Origin: Olivibacter sp. XZL3
GTDB lineage: Bacteria > Bacteroidota > Bacteroidia > Sphingobacteriales > Sphingobacteriaceae
Direction: 5' to 3'
Assembly: GCF_004368405.1 (NCBI RefSeq)
Contig: NZ_SBJH01000042.1
Coordinates: 124,001-188,000 of the forward strand
DNA length: 64,000 nt
Shown here: piece after piece, positions 35,561 to 43,642 of the stretch
How the letters are laid out: every line of letters begins with the position of its first letter
How positions within the stretch are numbered: position 1 is the first letter of the stretch
Program-made: the position numbers and the translations under genes
Notes under the pieces: model-generated
Database searches by the model: none
Seen by the model: the letters and a program-made list of their open reading frames with translations, nothing else
Told to the model about the DNA's origin: nothing

Positions 35561-35590
35561 ATCAGGGGAGAGCAGGTGCTCTCGCCTGAT
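35561..35590. terminator. hairpin after katA
   Basis: Long stem (ATCAGG/CCTGAT and GAGAGCA/TGCTCTC with one mismatch between, GG loop) 12 nt after the katA stop. There is no T tract, so it may act as an mRNA stabiliser or need Rho. Confidence 0.5.
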
Positions 35591-35700
35591 AACGTAAACC
35601 TATATTCCAGGTACCATAAGGTTTTTTAAACACGTTTATAGGGTTCATCTAAATGCAATGGTGACAGGCAGCTGGTAACTGACAACTCGCAACTTATTTT

Positions 35701-35708
35701 TATCTTTG
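35701..35708 (+). promoter_or_regulatory. -7 element of the SirB1-like gene, leaderless geometry
   Basis: TATCTTTG ends 3 nt before the ATG at 35712. A TTG at 35706 within it could be misread as a start. Confidence 0.5.
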
Positions 35709-35711
35709 TAT

Positions 35712-36566
35712 ATGCTTAATGATAAAGAGATAAATTCCTTAATACATTTACTTGACGACCCAGACGAAGAAGTCTTTCGGCACGTTGAAGAAAAGCTGCT
35801 GACATTGGGGACAGACGTTATTGCGCCTTTGGAAGCTGCTTGGGAAAAATCTTTTGATTCTTTCCTGCAATCGAGGATAGAGAATTTGATTCATAAAATC
35901 CAGTTTGAGCAGGTTTTTAACGAATTGGAGCTATGGTATCTGGGAGGAGGATTTGATTTGTTACAGGGTTTAATTATCGTTAATAAATATCAATACCCGG
36001 ATCTGGAAGAACAAAACATTATCAATCAGGTAGAAGAGATAAAACGAGATGCCTGGTTAGAGATGATGTATAATATGAGTGCTGTTGAAAAGGTGCGCTT
36101 GCTTAACAATGTGTTTTACAACCTGCACGGCTTTAAGGGCAACACCAAAAACTATCACGATCCGCAGAATTCTTACATCGGAAAAGTCCTAGAAACGCGA
36201 AAAGGAAATCCTATTTTATTGGCTACCTTATACAGTATTGTGGCGCAGCGGTTGGACATTCCTGTTTATGGTGTCAATTTACCGCGTCACTTTATTTTGG
36301 CCTACGTAGATGAGCAAACGAAGTCGGAAAAAGGGGACGTTCTCTTTTACATCAATGCTTTTAATAGAGGCCAAATATTTGGTAAGCACGATGTGCTGTC
36401 ATTTTTAAAGCAACTCAACCTTCCTGCCGATGAGCAGTTTTTTCTGCCCTGTGACAACTTAGCGATCGTGAGTCGTGTCTTACGCAATCTTTCGGCTTCT
36501 TATAACCAAGCGGGTAGCTTGGAGAAAGCGGCGGAAATACAACGTTTGCTAAGTGTTTTCGGTTGA
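35712..36566 (+). CDS. SirB1-like transglutaminase-fold protein
   Basis: Cytoplasmic protein of 284 residues in the SirB1/transglutaminase-like family, found in most Gram-negative genomes and of unclear function. It has an N-terminal HEAT-like half (DDPDEEVFRHVEEKLLTLG) and a C-terminal half with FYNLHGFKGNTKNYHDPQNSYI, GNPILLATLYSIVAQRL and VYGVNLPRHFILAY. The expected catalytic Cys of true transglutaminases is not obvious, so enzymatic activity is doubtful. The first ATG lies 3 nt from a -7 box; the TTG at 35706 is not used. Confidence 0.85.
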   Translation: MLNDKEINSLIHLLDDPDEEVFRHVEEKLLTLGTDVIAPLEAAWEKSFDSFLQSRIENLIHKIQFEQVFNELELWYLGGGFDLLQGLIIVNKYQYPDLEEQNIINQVEEIKRDAWLEMMYNMSAVEKVRLLNNVFYNLHGFKGNTKNYHDPQNSYIGKVLETRKGNPILLATLYSIVAQRLDIPVYGVNLPRHFILAYVDEQTKSEKGDVLFYINAFNRGQIFGKHDVLSFLKQLNLPADEQFFLPCDNLAIVSRVLRNLSASYNQAGSLEKAAEIQRLLSVFG

Positions 36567-37167
36567 AACTGCTCTTTCCTCAAACACTCAATCAGACAAT
36601 TGTGAAATCCATTTCAAGTTGCCCTTTCTTTACATTATATCTACGTGTTTGTTGCCCCTATCCGTTACCAATGTCTTGTTCCGGTTTCTTTATAGTGCAT
36701 CTAATACGGATCATAGCATACAGATATTACTGGAATGGAGAAGCGACAAATTGGAGAGAAGCCTGTCTACATGTTCATTCTAAACAACGCAAAAGAGGAC
36801 TCTAGTAGGGTTTCGCTTGACGTGGCTCGACATGCATTTAATCCTCATAATCTCTTGAAACTTTAATTAATAAAGATAAGCAGCACGGACGAGTATAAGG
36901 CGTAAAATGATTGCCAAAAACGACATTAATAGACTGTTCTACGAGGATTACATGTATTAGCAATCAATTAGGATATCTCTAGATAGCGGCTTGTAGATAA
37001 CTTAGGCTATGGCATTTTATTGTTCCTCTATTGAAAAAAGGGGCGAGCTCTAGGCTAAACAGAATAGATAAACAGCCACCAGAGATTTCATTTTATTTGT
37101 TATCTGTTTTTTTAAAGAGGGAAAAAATTGGTGCTTTAAAAGCTAATTAATTATGGGCTTAAGAAAT
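36567..37167. other. gene-free stretch of the accessory region
   Basis: About 600 bp with no open frame I trust; the two frames of 76 and 80 codons at its left side overlap each other and match no family I know. A 17-codon frame at 36907-36960 starts ATG and ends TAG and may be a relic of a gene start. Base composition is AT-rich. This and the next two gaps set 36.6-40.9 kb apart from the dense gene packing on both sides. Confidence 0.45.
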
Positions 37168-37196
37168 GAAAGGGATCGTAGAATTACGCCCCTTTC
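37168..37196 (-). terminator. terminator-like hairpin after the lectin-like gene
   Basis: Minus-strand arms GAAAGGG/CCCTTTC (37196-37190 and 37174-37168) with inner GTA/TAC pairs, 6 bp after the stop. The following sequence is T-rich but broken (ATTTCTT). Confidence 0.55.
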
Positions 37197-37202
37197 TTTA
37201 GA

Positions 37203-38246
37203 TTAATTTAAAAATCCCATGTTAGGACTCAAATCGTCAAGGCCGCTGTTAGTGGAAAACCTAAGGCGATGTACCTGATTATCCGCGTCTGGTCTTGGGT
37301 AGCATAGTCTTAATTCAGACGTATTATGTAATACAAAAACGCCGTTTTTTGCGTTCTTGCCTTTCGGTGTTGCAGGGTCGACATATGATTTTGAAGACCA
37401 GATTTTCTTTCTTTCCGTAGAGGTTATCTCGTATATTGCTAAATCACCATCTAGTTGAAAATAGCATTCGTATTTAGAGCCTAAAGCCCCTTTGGTTAAA
37501 GATGACCACGAACCCACAATATTACTTTCATCTTGAGTAGGATCAAATTGCCAATTAGACGGTACTCCAGTAACAATAAGACAGCCATTGTTTGTTAACC
37601 TAAGTCCCAGTTTCCCATCTTTAGATTTTATCCACTGGCCGTCATTTCTCAAGATAGGTTGGCTTGAGGTATGAATAAAGACTGCGTCATTAAAGAATGA
37701 CATTGGTCTCGTGTTTAGGATTTTTGGTATCCATGCGGCTGGTGTACCAAAAGGATCCTCAGGAGATGGTTCGGTTAGGAACGTTGTCGTTGCTAATATA
37801 TCACCGCTCCAGTTTGATGAGGATGGAATCCAGTATTTATAGCTTAAGTAAATGGTGCCGTCGTAGCTTTTTGCAGGTATGTTAAAGTTGATATTTTTTT
37901 GAGTTGTAAAACTGCCTCCAAATTCAGCATCTTCAAGAAAGATTTCCTGTGAGATTATCTTGTCCTCTTGGCCAAACCGTTTCAGAATTACCTTAAAGGC
38001 TATACGTGTATAAGAAAAACCGCTACTTACTGGCGATCTATTGACATTTACACTCATCGTGCTCTGAGTTTCACTATTGTCAGATATTGGAACATATCCG
38101 TCTTGATAAATCGGTGTGAAGCTAATTCCTGTGATAACCGGAGGTGCCCAATTTTGGGAGTACGAATGGGAAGGAAGCAAGAGAAATGCTGAAAAGAATA
38201 TGTAGGTGAAAAGGTTAATTGTTTTCATTGTAAATGTTTTCTTCAT
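37203..38246 (-). CDS. secreted protein with B-lectin-like domain
   Basis: Unrecognised overall; 347 residues from the ATG at 38246, which has AAGG upstream (an ATG at 38228 is the alternative). A signal peptide ends SHSYS. Residues of about 30-165 look like beta-sandwich repeats. Residues of about 197-316 resemble the bulb-type mannose-binding lectin domain: ILRNDGQWIKSKDGKLGLRL, FQLDGDLAIY (close to QxDxNxVxY) and KIWSSKS. The gene overlaps the preceding lipoprotein gene by 32 nt, so the two are probably made together. Carbohydrate binding at the cell surface is inference from the motif only. Confidence 0.6.
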   Translation of the reverse strand: MKKTFTMKTINLFTYIFFSAFLLLPSHSYSQNWAPPVITGISFTPIYQDGYVPISDNSETQSTMSVNVNRSPVSSGFSYTRIAFKVILKRFGQEDKIISQEIFLEDAEFGGSFTTQKNINFNIPAKSYDGTIYLSYKYWIPSSSNWSGDILATTTFLTEPSPEDPFGTPAAWIPKILNTRPMSFFNDAVFIHTSSQPILRNDGQWIKSKDGKLGLRLTNNGCLIVTGVPSNWQFDPTQDESNIVGSWSSLTKGALGSKYECYFQLDGDLAIYEITSTERKKIWSSKSYVDPATPKGKNAKNGVFVLHNTSELRLCYPRPDADNQVHRLRFSTNSGLDDLSPNMGFLN

Positions 38247-38505
38247 AGTTAGCCTTATATTCATTTGCGTTATTGTACTGATCTTGTATCTCTTTGATGG
38301 AGACTTTGTACCACCCTTTTAATACTAATGAGTCTTTTGTCGCATTGTATGTGATTTCATTTTTTGGGGTATTTGTTGTGATGTGTAAGTAGTTAATTAG
38401 TTTTTCTCCTGATTCAAGCTGTTTTGATTCTGCTTGGGGTGATTGTTGTTTACTACACCCCATGACAATGAGGAGCGAAGCCCCAATTAAAACTGATTTC
38501 TTCAT
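38215..38505 (-). CDS. small lipoprotein upstream of the lectin-like gene
   Basis: Unrecognised protein of 96 residues with an N-terminal lipobox (LIVMGC, Cys17) and a hydrophilic remainder rich in Asn, Glu and Tyr. It contains YNATKDSLVLKGWYKVSIKE, which looks like one or two beta-strands. A -7 box (TAGATTTG, 38534-38541) lies 28 nt upstream, so it starts the two-gene unit. The C-terminal codons overlap the next gene. It may be a membrane partner of the lectin-like protein, but no family supports a function. Confidence 0.6.
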   Translation of the reverse strand: MKKSVLIGASLLIVMGCSKQQSPQAESKQLESGEKLINYLHITTNTPKNEITYNATKDSLVLKGWYKVSIKEIQDQYNNANEYKANYEENIYNENN

Positions 38506-38533
38506 GTGATTAATTTTTAATAATATAATTGTT

Positions 38534-38541
38534 CAAATCTA
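38534..38541 (-). promoter_or_regulatory. -7 element for the lipoprotein/lectin pair
   Basis: TAGATTTG on the minus strand, 28 nt before the lipoprotein start; -33 TTG not found. Confidence 0.4.
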
Positions 38542-39377
38542 TTCTTTTTACTAAAAGAATTAGTGTATTTTACACGAACAGTGCTTTTCACTACACATAA
38601 AGGTTGTTTCTTCACTGACATACGGAAAAGATAGAGGTTGTTATTGGTAAAAATATGCTGAGCGGATTATGTGTGTGAGATTATATTGATTCATACCGTA
38701 TATTTGGTTCGTACGTAAGTAAGAATCCAAATTTTCGATTTTCCGCCCAGTAATACCTTGCCGTTAAGCTAATAGCTTCATTCCAATCGCTGACTCCTTT
38801 TCCATTGCGGGCTGCACACGTAACCGGCAAACAAGTCCCGAGTCAACGGGGCGATGGTATTATTGCAAAAGAAGTAGGAGATCGGCTACGTCCGTCGGAT
38901 AAAAGTAGTTCGCTAGTGGGGGGATTGGTGTTTCGAAGTTGAATTATTCGTTACTGCTATAATTACTGTTCTGCCCAAAGCAGCCATGGAGCCGTCTGCT
39001 ATTTCTCGACGTATTTTTACGATGTGCCGTGTAAACTCGAATCGACGAAAAAGGCATTTATCTCGTGTTAATATATGCAAAAAATACATCAACAGTCTTG
39101 AGTCCTGTTTACTCAATTTCTGAAATAATTTTAATCAACTGATAATAGGAGGTTAGGTAAAAGATAATACAATCGTTGCTACTTGAAGACAATAAAAATT
39201 GCTTGTAAAATCCTAGAGTGAGCTGCAGGGACATTCACTAAATATCGTGAATTACGTAAGAGAGTTTTCGTTACAATGGTTCATAATTCTATAAAATAAA
39301 AGAGCCCTTAACTTCTATGGCACATTGCTGGTATAACAAACTAGACGTCTCGTGTATATCGAAGGTTGAAATTTGAG
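38542..39377. other. long gene-free stretch
   Basis: More than 800 bp between the lipoprotein promoter and the next gene's stop. No open frame has a convincing start, composition and family. At 38681-38926 on the minus strand one frame stays open apart from a single TGA (see the pseudogene entry). The remainder, 38927-39377, shows nothing I can identify. Confidence 0.5.
38681..38926 (-). pseudogene. possible decayed coding fragment
   Basis: One minus-strand frame reads through 27 codons to a TGA (38843-38845), then through 53 more codons to TAA (38681-38683). The second part includes plausible protein-like runs CAARNGKGVSDWNEAI and TARYYWAENRKFGF. No start codon or family is evident, and 53 open codons can occur by chance, so this is tentative. 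It could be the tail of a lost gene or a dispersed repeat that happens to read well. Confidence 0.25.
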
Positions 39378-40469
39378 TTACTCATTTGGCCCTCGAGAAT
39401 CGAGATACATGAATTCGGGTGTTAAAGAAAATGTTCCGCTTGCTTCCGGCTCGGCGTTTCCGTTGGCATCCAGAGGAAATCTTGAAAGTCGTTTCGCTCG
39501 ATCTATAACATAGATATAGTGGTTCCGATTTGGCAAATCAGTAATCGCTACGTCTATTGGGTCCACCAAAGCGGTTCTTGATCCCGTGATGGTTCTTGTA
39601 GGCGTGATAGTTCCGCCAGTCATTATTGCCTGCTTTGCATTTTCGATAACATAGATTTTTCCATCGGTACTACTATTACTAGGATTATCTGTGAGTTTTG
39701 CTAGCCCTAGGTCGGAAAGGACAAGGATATCAAGGCGTGAAGAGTACGAAATACCTCTCAAATCATTCGCCGTCTCGATGCTGATAGTATAATTTGGTTT
39801 AGCGCTATTAACGAAGGTGTCTTGCACGGAAGCGAAATCTTTTAATGCAAATCCCCATATTTGTTTTGTGTTCCCTTGCATCGAAAGTAATAATAAAGAA
39901 TCGCTGGTGTTAAGCGTCATTCCCGTTGCGATACCCCATGGTGCATTTGCAAGGCCAAGTCTTTTCCTTGGGTTTTGTTGTCCTACCAGCCTAGCAGGAT
40001 TATAATAAATGTTTAGCGATGAGCTGTCAGGGCGGTCATTTGTAATAAATAGTTGGTCGGACTTGTTGTCATAGCGAATAGATCGAGGACTATATAGATA
40101 AAATACATCTTTAAAGCTACGCGTGGAGGTGCTTATGTTACCCACGTCACTCACGGAAAAATAGCGGATAGTGGTGTCATTTCTACTCACTTGGAAGCCT
40201 AGTTGCAAATCCGGACTATAAAATATGCCCATTCCTTGTTGGGGGTTTGTGTTTGCCCCTGTCGGTGTCGGAATATAACCAGCGCTGTCAGCTGGGTCAA
40301 CTACGACGGCATTTTGATAGACCTGGGTGTCAGAATTCGCGATATCCGAAAAGGATATATATAACCTCGAGATAGGTGTTGCGGGATATACCGGCTCGTC
40401 GTCCGCCCGTTTACAAGAAGTCCACAGGCAGAGAATAATCAGGTTCAGCGCGAATAATATACGGTTCAT
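39378..40469 (-). CDS. outer-membrane lipoprotein with beta-propeller-like repeats
   Basis: Unrecognised lipoprotein of 363 residues. From the ATG at 40469 it reads MNRILFALNLIILCLWTSC, a good lipobox; an ATG at 40484 would add five residues. The body has repeated segments of the kind xxDxxNxLxV (YDNKSDQLFITND, SRLDILVLSDLG, ITDLPNRNHYIYVID), suggesting an NHL/YncE-like beta-propeller. The function cannot be deduced. It lies alone in the accessory stretch with two -7-like boxes about 90 nt upstream (40568-40575 and 40582-40589). Confidence 0.65.
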   Translation of the reverse strand: MNRILFALNLIILCLWTSCKRADDEPVYPATPISRLYISFSDIANSDTQVYQNAVVVDPADSAGYIPTPTGANTNPQQGMGIFYSPDLQLGFQVSRNDTTIRYFSVSDVGNISTSTRSFKDVFYLYSPRSIRYDNKSDQLFITNDRPDSSSLNIYYNPARLVGQQNPRKRLGLANAPWGIATGMTLNTSDSLLLLSMQGNTKQIWGFALKDFASVQDTFVNSAKPNYTISIETANDLRGISYSSRLDILVLSDLGLAKLTDNPSNSSTDGKIYVIENAKQAIMTGGTITPTRTITGSRTALVDPIDVAITDLPNRNHYIYVIDRAKRLSRFPLDANGNAEPEASGTFSLTPEFMYLDSRGPNE

Positions 40470-40484
40470 TTGCATCGAGTACAT

Positions 40485-40848
40485 TTTTATTTCGGGAAAC
40501 AGAACACATCGTAAATCCCTATATTTACTATATAACGGCAACAAGGCAGAAAATTGCACAGGTGCAACAAAAATAGTATAGCAAACTTAGATAAACTTTC
40601 TTTCATAAAAAAGTTTATCAATCTATTCTCAAAACAACTGCATTTTATAGTGCTTCTATTAAAAAGAAGGTTTTTATTATTCAGCTTTTTTTTTGATAAA
40701 AAGCTGACCAAAACCGAAGAGCGTATAATTAAAAAAAGTTCCTTTTTTAGTACAATTCTGGTTCCCGATTTATTATGACAACAATCATCGGTATACAGCA
40801 ATGCCCATGGCCGGATGAGCATATATTTCTCACTCTGATGAAAAGCTT
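40485..40848. other. gene-free gap with two AT-rich hairpins
   Basis: Between the divergent lipoprotein and methyltransferase genes lie two perfect inverted repeats: GATAAACTTT/AAAGTTTATC (40590-40599/40610-40619) and TCAGCTTTTT/AAAAAGCTGA (40681-40690/40698-40707). Two minus-strand TAnnTTTG boxes (40568, 40582) also fall here. Open frames in this gap overlap each other and look spurious. Confidence 0.5.
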
Positions 40849-40856
40849 TATCTTTG
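40849..40856 (+). promoter_or_regulatory. -7 element of the methyltransferase gene
   Basis: TATCTTTG ends 7 nt before the ATG at 40864, giving a very short leader. No -33 TTG at the right distance. Confidence 0.45.
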
Positions 40857-40863
40857 CTGCAAT

Positions 40864-41649
40864 ATGGCAAACTACCGCTTTTTCCTTGACTATTTAGCAC
40901 ATAGGCTTTCCGCTAAAACGCGTCATGGTGTGCATTCGCCTTTTGTGTATCAGCTCGTTGATGAGGTAATTTACGATTTTTCACCTAAACCGTACGAAGA
41001 AGAAATCGAAAGGAAGCGGCAAGCGCTACAGAAGGATATGCGGATTATCAAAGTAACCGACTATGGTGCCGGTTCGATGATGAATAATGGAAAACAAAAG
41101 GCCGTAGGCACGATTGCAAAGAACGCCTTGAAGCCAAAACGGGTTGCACAGCTTATTGCTCGATTAGCCAATCGCTTTACTCCAGCAACCATCATAGAAT
41201 TAGGCACCTGTTTAGGAATCACAACGGCCTATCTTGCCAAAGCGGCACCTAAGGCCTCAGTGATCACCGTCGAAGGGTGCCCTGAAACCTCAGCTGTTGC
41301 CAGGCAAACACTCGATGAGCTAGGTGCACCGCATATCACACTAAAAACAGGGAATTTTGACAACATTTTGCCCGAGCTCATCCAGCAGCAAGAAAAAATC
41401 GACTTTCTCTTTTTAGACGGGAATCACCGAAAAGAGGCCACGCTCAATTATTTTTATCTCTGCTTGCCGAAAGTACATGCACAGAGCCTGCTTATTTTCG
41501 ATGATATTTATTGGAGTAAGGGCATGAAAGAGGCTTGGCAGGAAATCAAAAACCACCCCCAGGTGACCTTAACGATTGACTTATTTTTCATAGGCCTCGT
41601 CTTCTTTAAAAAAGGTCAGGAAAAAGAGCATTTTAAAATAAGGTATTAG
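40864..41649 (+). CDS. class I SAM-dependent methyltransferase
   Basis: Protein of 261 residues with a Rossmann methyltransferase core: motif I IIELGTCLGITTAYLAK (about 115-131), motif II VITVEGCPETSAVARQ, and the motif IV-like DFLFLDGNHRKEAT. These match the O-methyltransferase-like proteins of Bacteroidota. An N-terminal region of about 100 residues (FLDYLAHRLSAKTRHGVHSPFVYQ) precedes the core. The substrate is unknown. It stands alone, with 230 bp of unassigned sequence after it. Confidence 0.8.
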   Translation: MANYRFFLDYLAHRLSAKTRHGVHSPFVYQLVDEVIYDFSPKPYEEEIERKRQALQKDMRIIKVTDYGAGSMMNNGKQKAVGTIAKNALKPKRVAQLIARLANRFTPATIIELGTCLGITTAYLAKAAPKASVITVEGCPETSAVARQTLDELGAPHITLKTGNFDNILPELIQQQEKIDFLFLDGNHRKEATLNYFYLCLPKVHAQSLLIFDDIYWSKGMKEAWQEIKNHPQVTLTIDLFFIGLVFFKKGQEKEHFKIRY

Positions 41650-41880
41650 TTATTGGCTATTTGTTATTGATTATTCGTTACCTATATGATTTAGGATAGG
41701 CGGTAGCCACAATCGTATACCTTTCTCGCCATCATCGCGGAGTGATGAGGGTGTTGCGCAGGAGAGTCGAGACCTCGCTACGTATATGGCAGCGCAGGAG
41801 CGCAACCTTGTGCCCAAAGTCACAGCTTATTGCAGATAGCGTATGGCTTATAGCCAAAGCTGGTCGTGCAATAGACAGCC

Positions 41881-43068
41881 CTAAAATGCTTCACCCAGCG
41901 ATAAATAAAAGGCCGACTGCCTCGGTTCGCCGGGCCGTTTTTCTCCCATACCGTAATCAATTCGAATACTCGAGTTATGTTCCAAATCAAAGAAATAACG
42001 CAAGCCGCCGCCGAACGAGGGTTTGAAGGACGAAAAATCGATCTTCTTATTATAAACCGTGCCCGCCCCCATAAAAGCGGCGAATCCGATACGGGGATGA
42101 ATCCGGTAGCGAAGCTCTGTTTGGGATGTCAGCAAAGTTTTATCACGATACCTTCCCGGATAATAGCCACGCATCACCTCATCGCTGCCCAATTGCGGAA
42201 ACAGATAGAAGGGTACGTTTCCGAAATATTCGTCGTAAGTTGCATGCAAGCCTAAAGTCAGTTTTGGAGTTAACGAAAAAAAGGCCCGCAGGTCGAAATC
42301 CAACCGCCCTCCGTCAAAGTTATTTCCTCCCCAAAAGTCGGGTACGTAATGATAAACAGCCCGCGCGTAATAGCCCTTCGTCGTATAAATGTTTGTATTC
42401 CGGCTATCGTATAATTGAGAAATTCCCAAGGCCACATACTTTCCCCCTTCTTTCCCGTAAAGAGGCGTCCAATCGTAAATTCCCCCTGGGGCCTCATCCT
42501 TATATTCATAATTCTCATAAATCAAACCCAGTCCGACATAATAGTTTTTGAGCAGTTTTTTTTCTCCTTCCAACCGGAACCTGAACAAGCGCTGCACCAA
42601 AGAATCCTTGTCCGCTTTCCAGGTTTGATCGCCGATGCCATAAAAATTAAACGGAAAATCCCTATACCGCAATTCAGAGATGATGTGGTAGTCGTTACCT
42701 TTCGTCCATAGGTCGGATGTCAACTTTAAATTGGCCTGCTTCTTTGTGGTTAAAGAGCCCTGCAGCACAATGCTGGATGTACGTATGAGTGTATCGCTCT
42801 TGTCTATATAAAAATTATAAATGCCTGAAAGGCCGTATTCCAGCCCCGTTTCCGGCGCATATCCCAATAAGGGTAATACTACAAAACCGGCAGAGCGCGT
42901 AGAATCCTTTTCAGAGGAAATAAATTTCTGTACAAGTTTGCTCTGCATTAATTTGCCGTTCATTATTCTTTTATAGATCCCCTGGTTGCCTTCTTGTGCC
43001 ACGGCCGACAAGGTGGTCAAACAAAGAATAGCTGTCCCTAGAAGGACCCTTTGCAAAAATATTCGCAT
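41881..43068 (-). CDS. Omp85/BamA-family outer-membrane barrel
   Basis: Protein of 395 residues with a signal peptide ending SAVA and a 16-strand-type barrel. The Omp85 hallmark RGYYPGRYRDK (about residue 310) is present, along with alternating aromatic strands ending ...AFYLSLGEAF, with a terminal Phe. It has no POTRA domains, being too short, so it is a small surface-antigen/Omp85-type protein rather than BamA. The barrel motif LGLIYENYEYKD recurs in family members. The partner or cargo is unknown. Confidence 0.85.
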   Translation of the reverse strand: MRIFLQRVLLGTAILCLTTLSAVAQEGNQGIYKRIMNGKLMQSKLVQKFISSEKDSTRSAGFVVLPLLGYAPETGLEYGLSGIYNFYIDKSDTLIRTSSIVLQGSLTTKKQANLKLTSDLWTKGNDYHIISELRYRDFPFNFYGIGDQTWKADKDSLVQRLFRFRLEGEKKLLKNYYVGLGLIYENYEYKDEAPGGIYDWTPLYGKEGGKYVALGISQLYDSRNTNIYTTKGYYARAVYHYVPDFWGGNNFDGGRLDFDLRAFFSLTPKLTLGLHATYDEYFGNVPFYLFPQLGSDEVMRGYYPGRYRDKTLLTSQTELRYRIHPRIGFAAFMGAGTVYNKKIDFSSFKPSFGGGLRYFFDLEHNSSIRIDYGMGEKRPGEPRQSAFYLSLGEAF

Positions 43069-43101
43069 AAAAATAGTCAGTGAATAGTCTAAATATTAAT
43101 G

Positions 43102-43626
43102 TTACAGCGGTTTGGGTACGCAGGTAATATCCTCAATTTTTCGCAGGTTAACCGGCATTTGATAATATTGACTTTCGAGGTAAACTGAATCGTCCGTATG
43201 CTTAGCCAGTTTAAAGCGCGGCAGGAACTGTCCGATTCGATGGCAGCCCGACAATTTCTGTCGCCAATTGCTATGGGTGAATGTTGACTCAATTAGTAAG
43301 CTATCGTTCCGAACTAAATAAACCCCTCGGGCATATTCTTCCCATTGCCCATCACCATAACAGGAATCCACCACGGTTTTCGCTTTACTGAATGTTTTCA
43401 AGGTAATATAAACCGAGTCACATGTAAACTTAAATCGATACAAACTATAGGTCAGCAACTGATCCTGATGCGGTACCGTATCTTGCGTCCATACACCTTG
43501 CAAATAAGGCGTTCCCTCGCCCTGTATATTCGGATTAAATTTACAGGCCGAACAAAACAACAAGCACATACCAATCAAAAAATGGTATGTGCTTGAAAAG
43601 CATAAATAATGATTCCTAACCCTCAT
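43102..43626 (-). CDS. hypothetical lipoprotein downstream of fumC
   Basis: Unrecognised protein of 174 residues with a hydrophobic start and lipobox (LLFCSAC, near residue 28). A shorter start at the Met preceding CLLFCSAC is possible. The body is beta-rich, with short conserved-looking runs (GVWTQDTVPHQDQLLTYSLYRFKFTCDSVYI), here split as GVWTQDTVPHQ and YRFKFTCDSVYI. It begins 16 bp after the fumC stop on the same strand, and is probably co-transcribed. It is likely a small outer-membrane lipoprotein; the relation to fumarase is positional only. Confidence 0.65.
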   Translation of the reverse strand: MRVRNHYLCFSSTYHFLIGMCLLFCSACKFNPNIQGEGTPYLQGVWTQDTVPHQDQLLTYSLYRFKFTCDSVYITLKTFSKAKTVVDSCYGDGQWEEYARGVYLVRNDSLLIESTFTHSNWRQKLSGCHRIGQFLPRFKLAKHTDDSVYLESQYYQMPVNLRKIEDITCVPKPL

Positions 43627-43642
43627 TATCGTATTAGAAACA

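Noticed and set aside
36553-36805. Two overlapping frames of 76 and 80 codons after the SirB1-like gene.
   Set aside because: They overlap each other in different frames, one begins inside the preceding gene, and neither has recognisable features.
36907-36960. 17-codon frame (MIAKNDINRLFYEDYMY) resembling the start of an ECF sigma factor.
   Set aside because: Too short, ends in TAG, and no downstream sigma-like sequence is visible in any frame.
38913-39116. 67-codon minus-strand frame in the long gap.
   Set aside because: No signal peptide, family resemblance or promoter; composition looks like random translation.
41720-41870. Short direct GCGCAGGAG motifs in the gap before the Omp85-type gene, considered as a mobile-element end.
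   Set aside because: Only two short copies, no inverted termini or transposase nearby.
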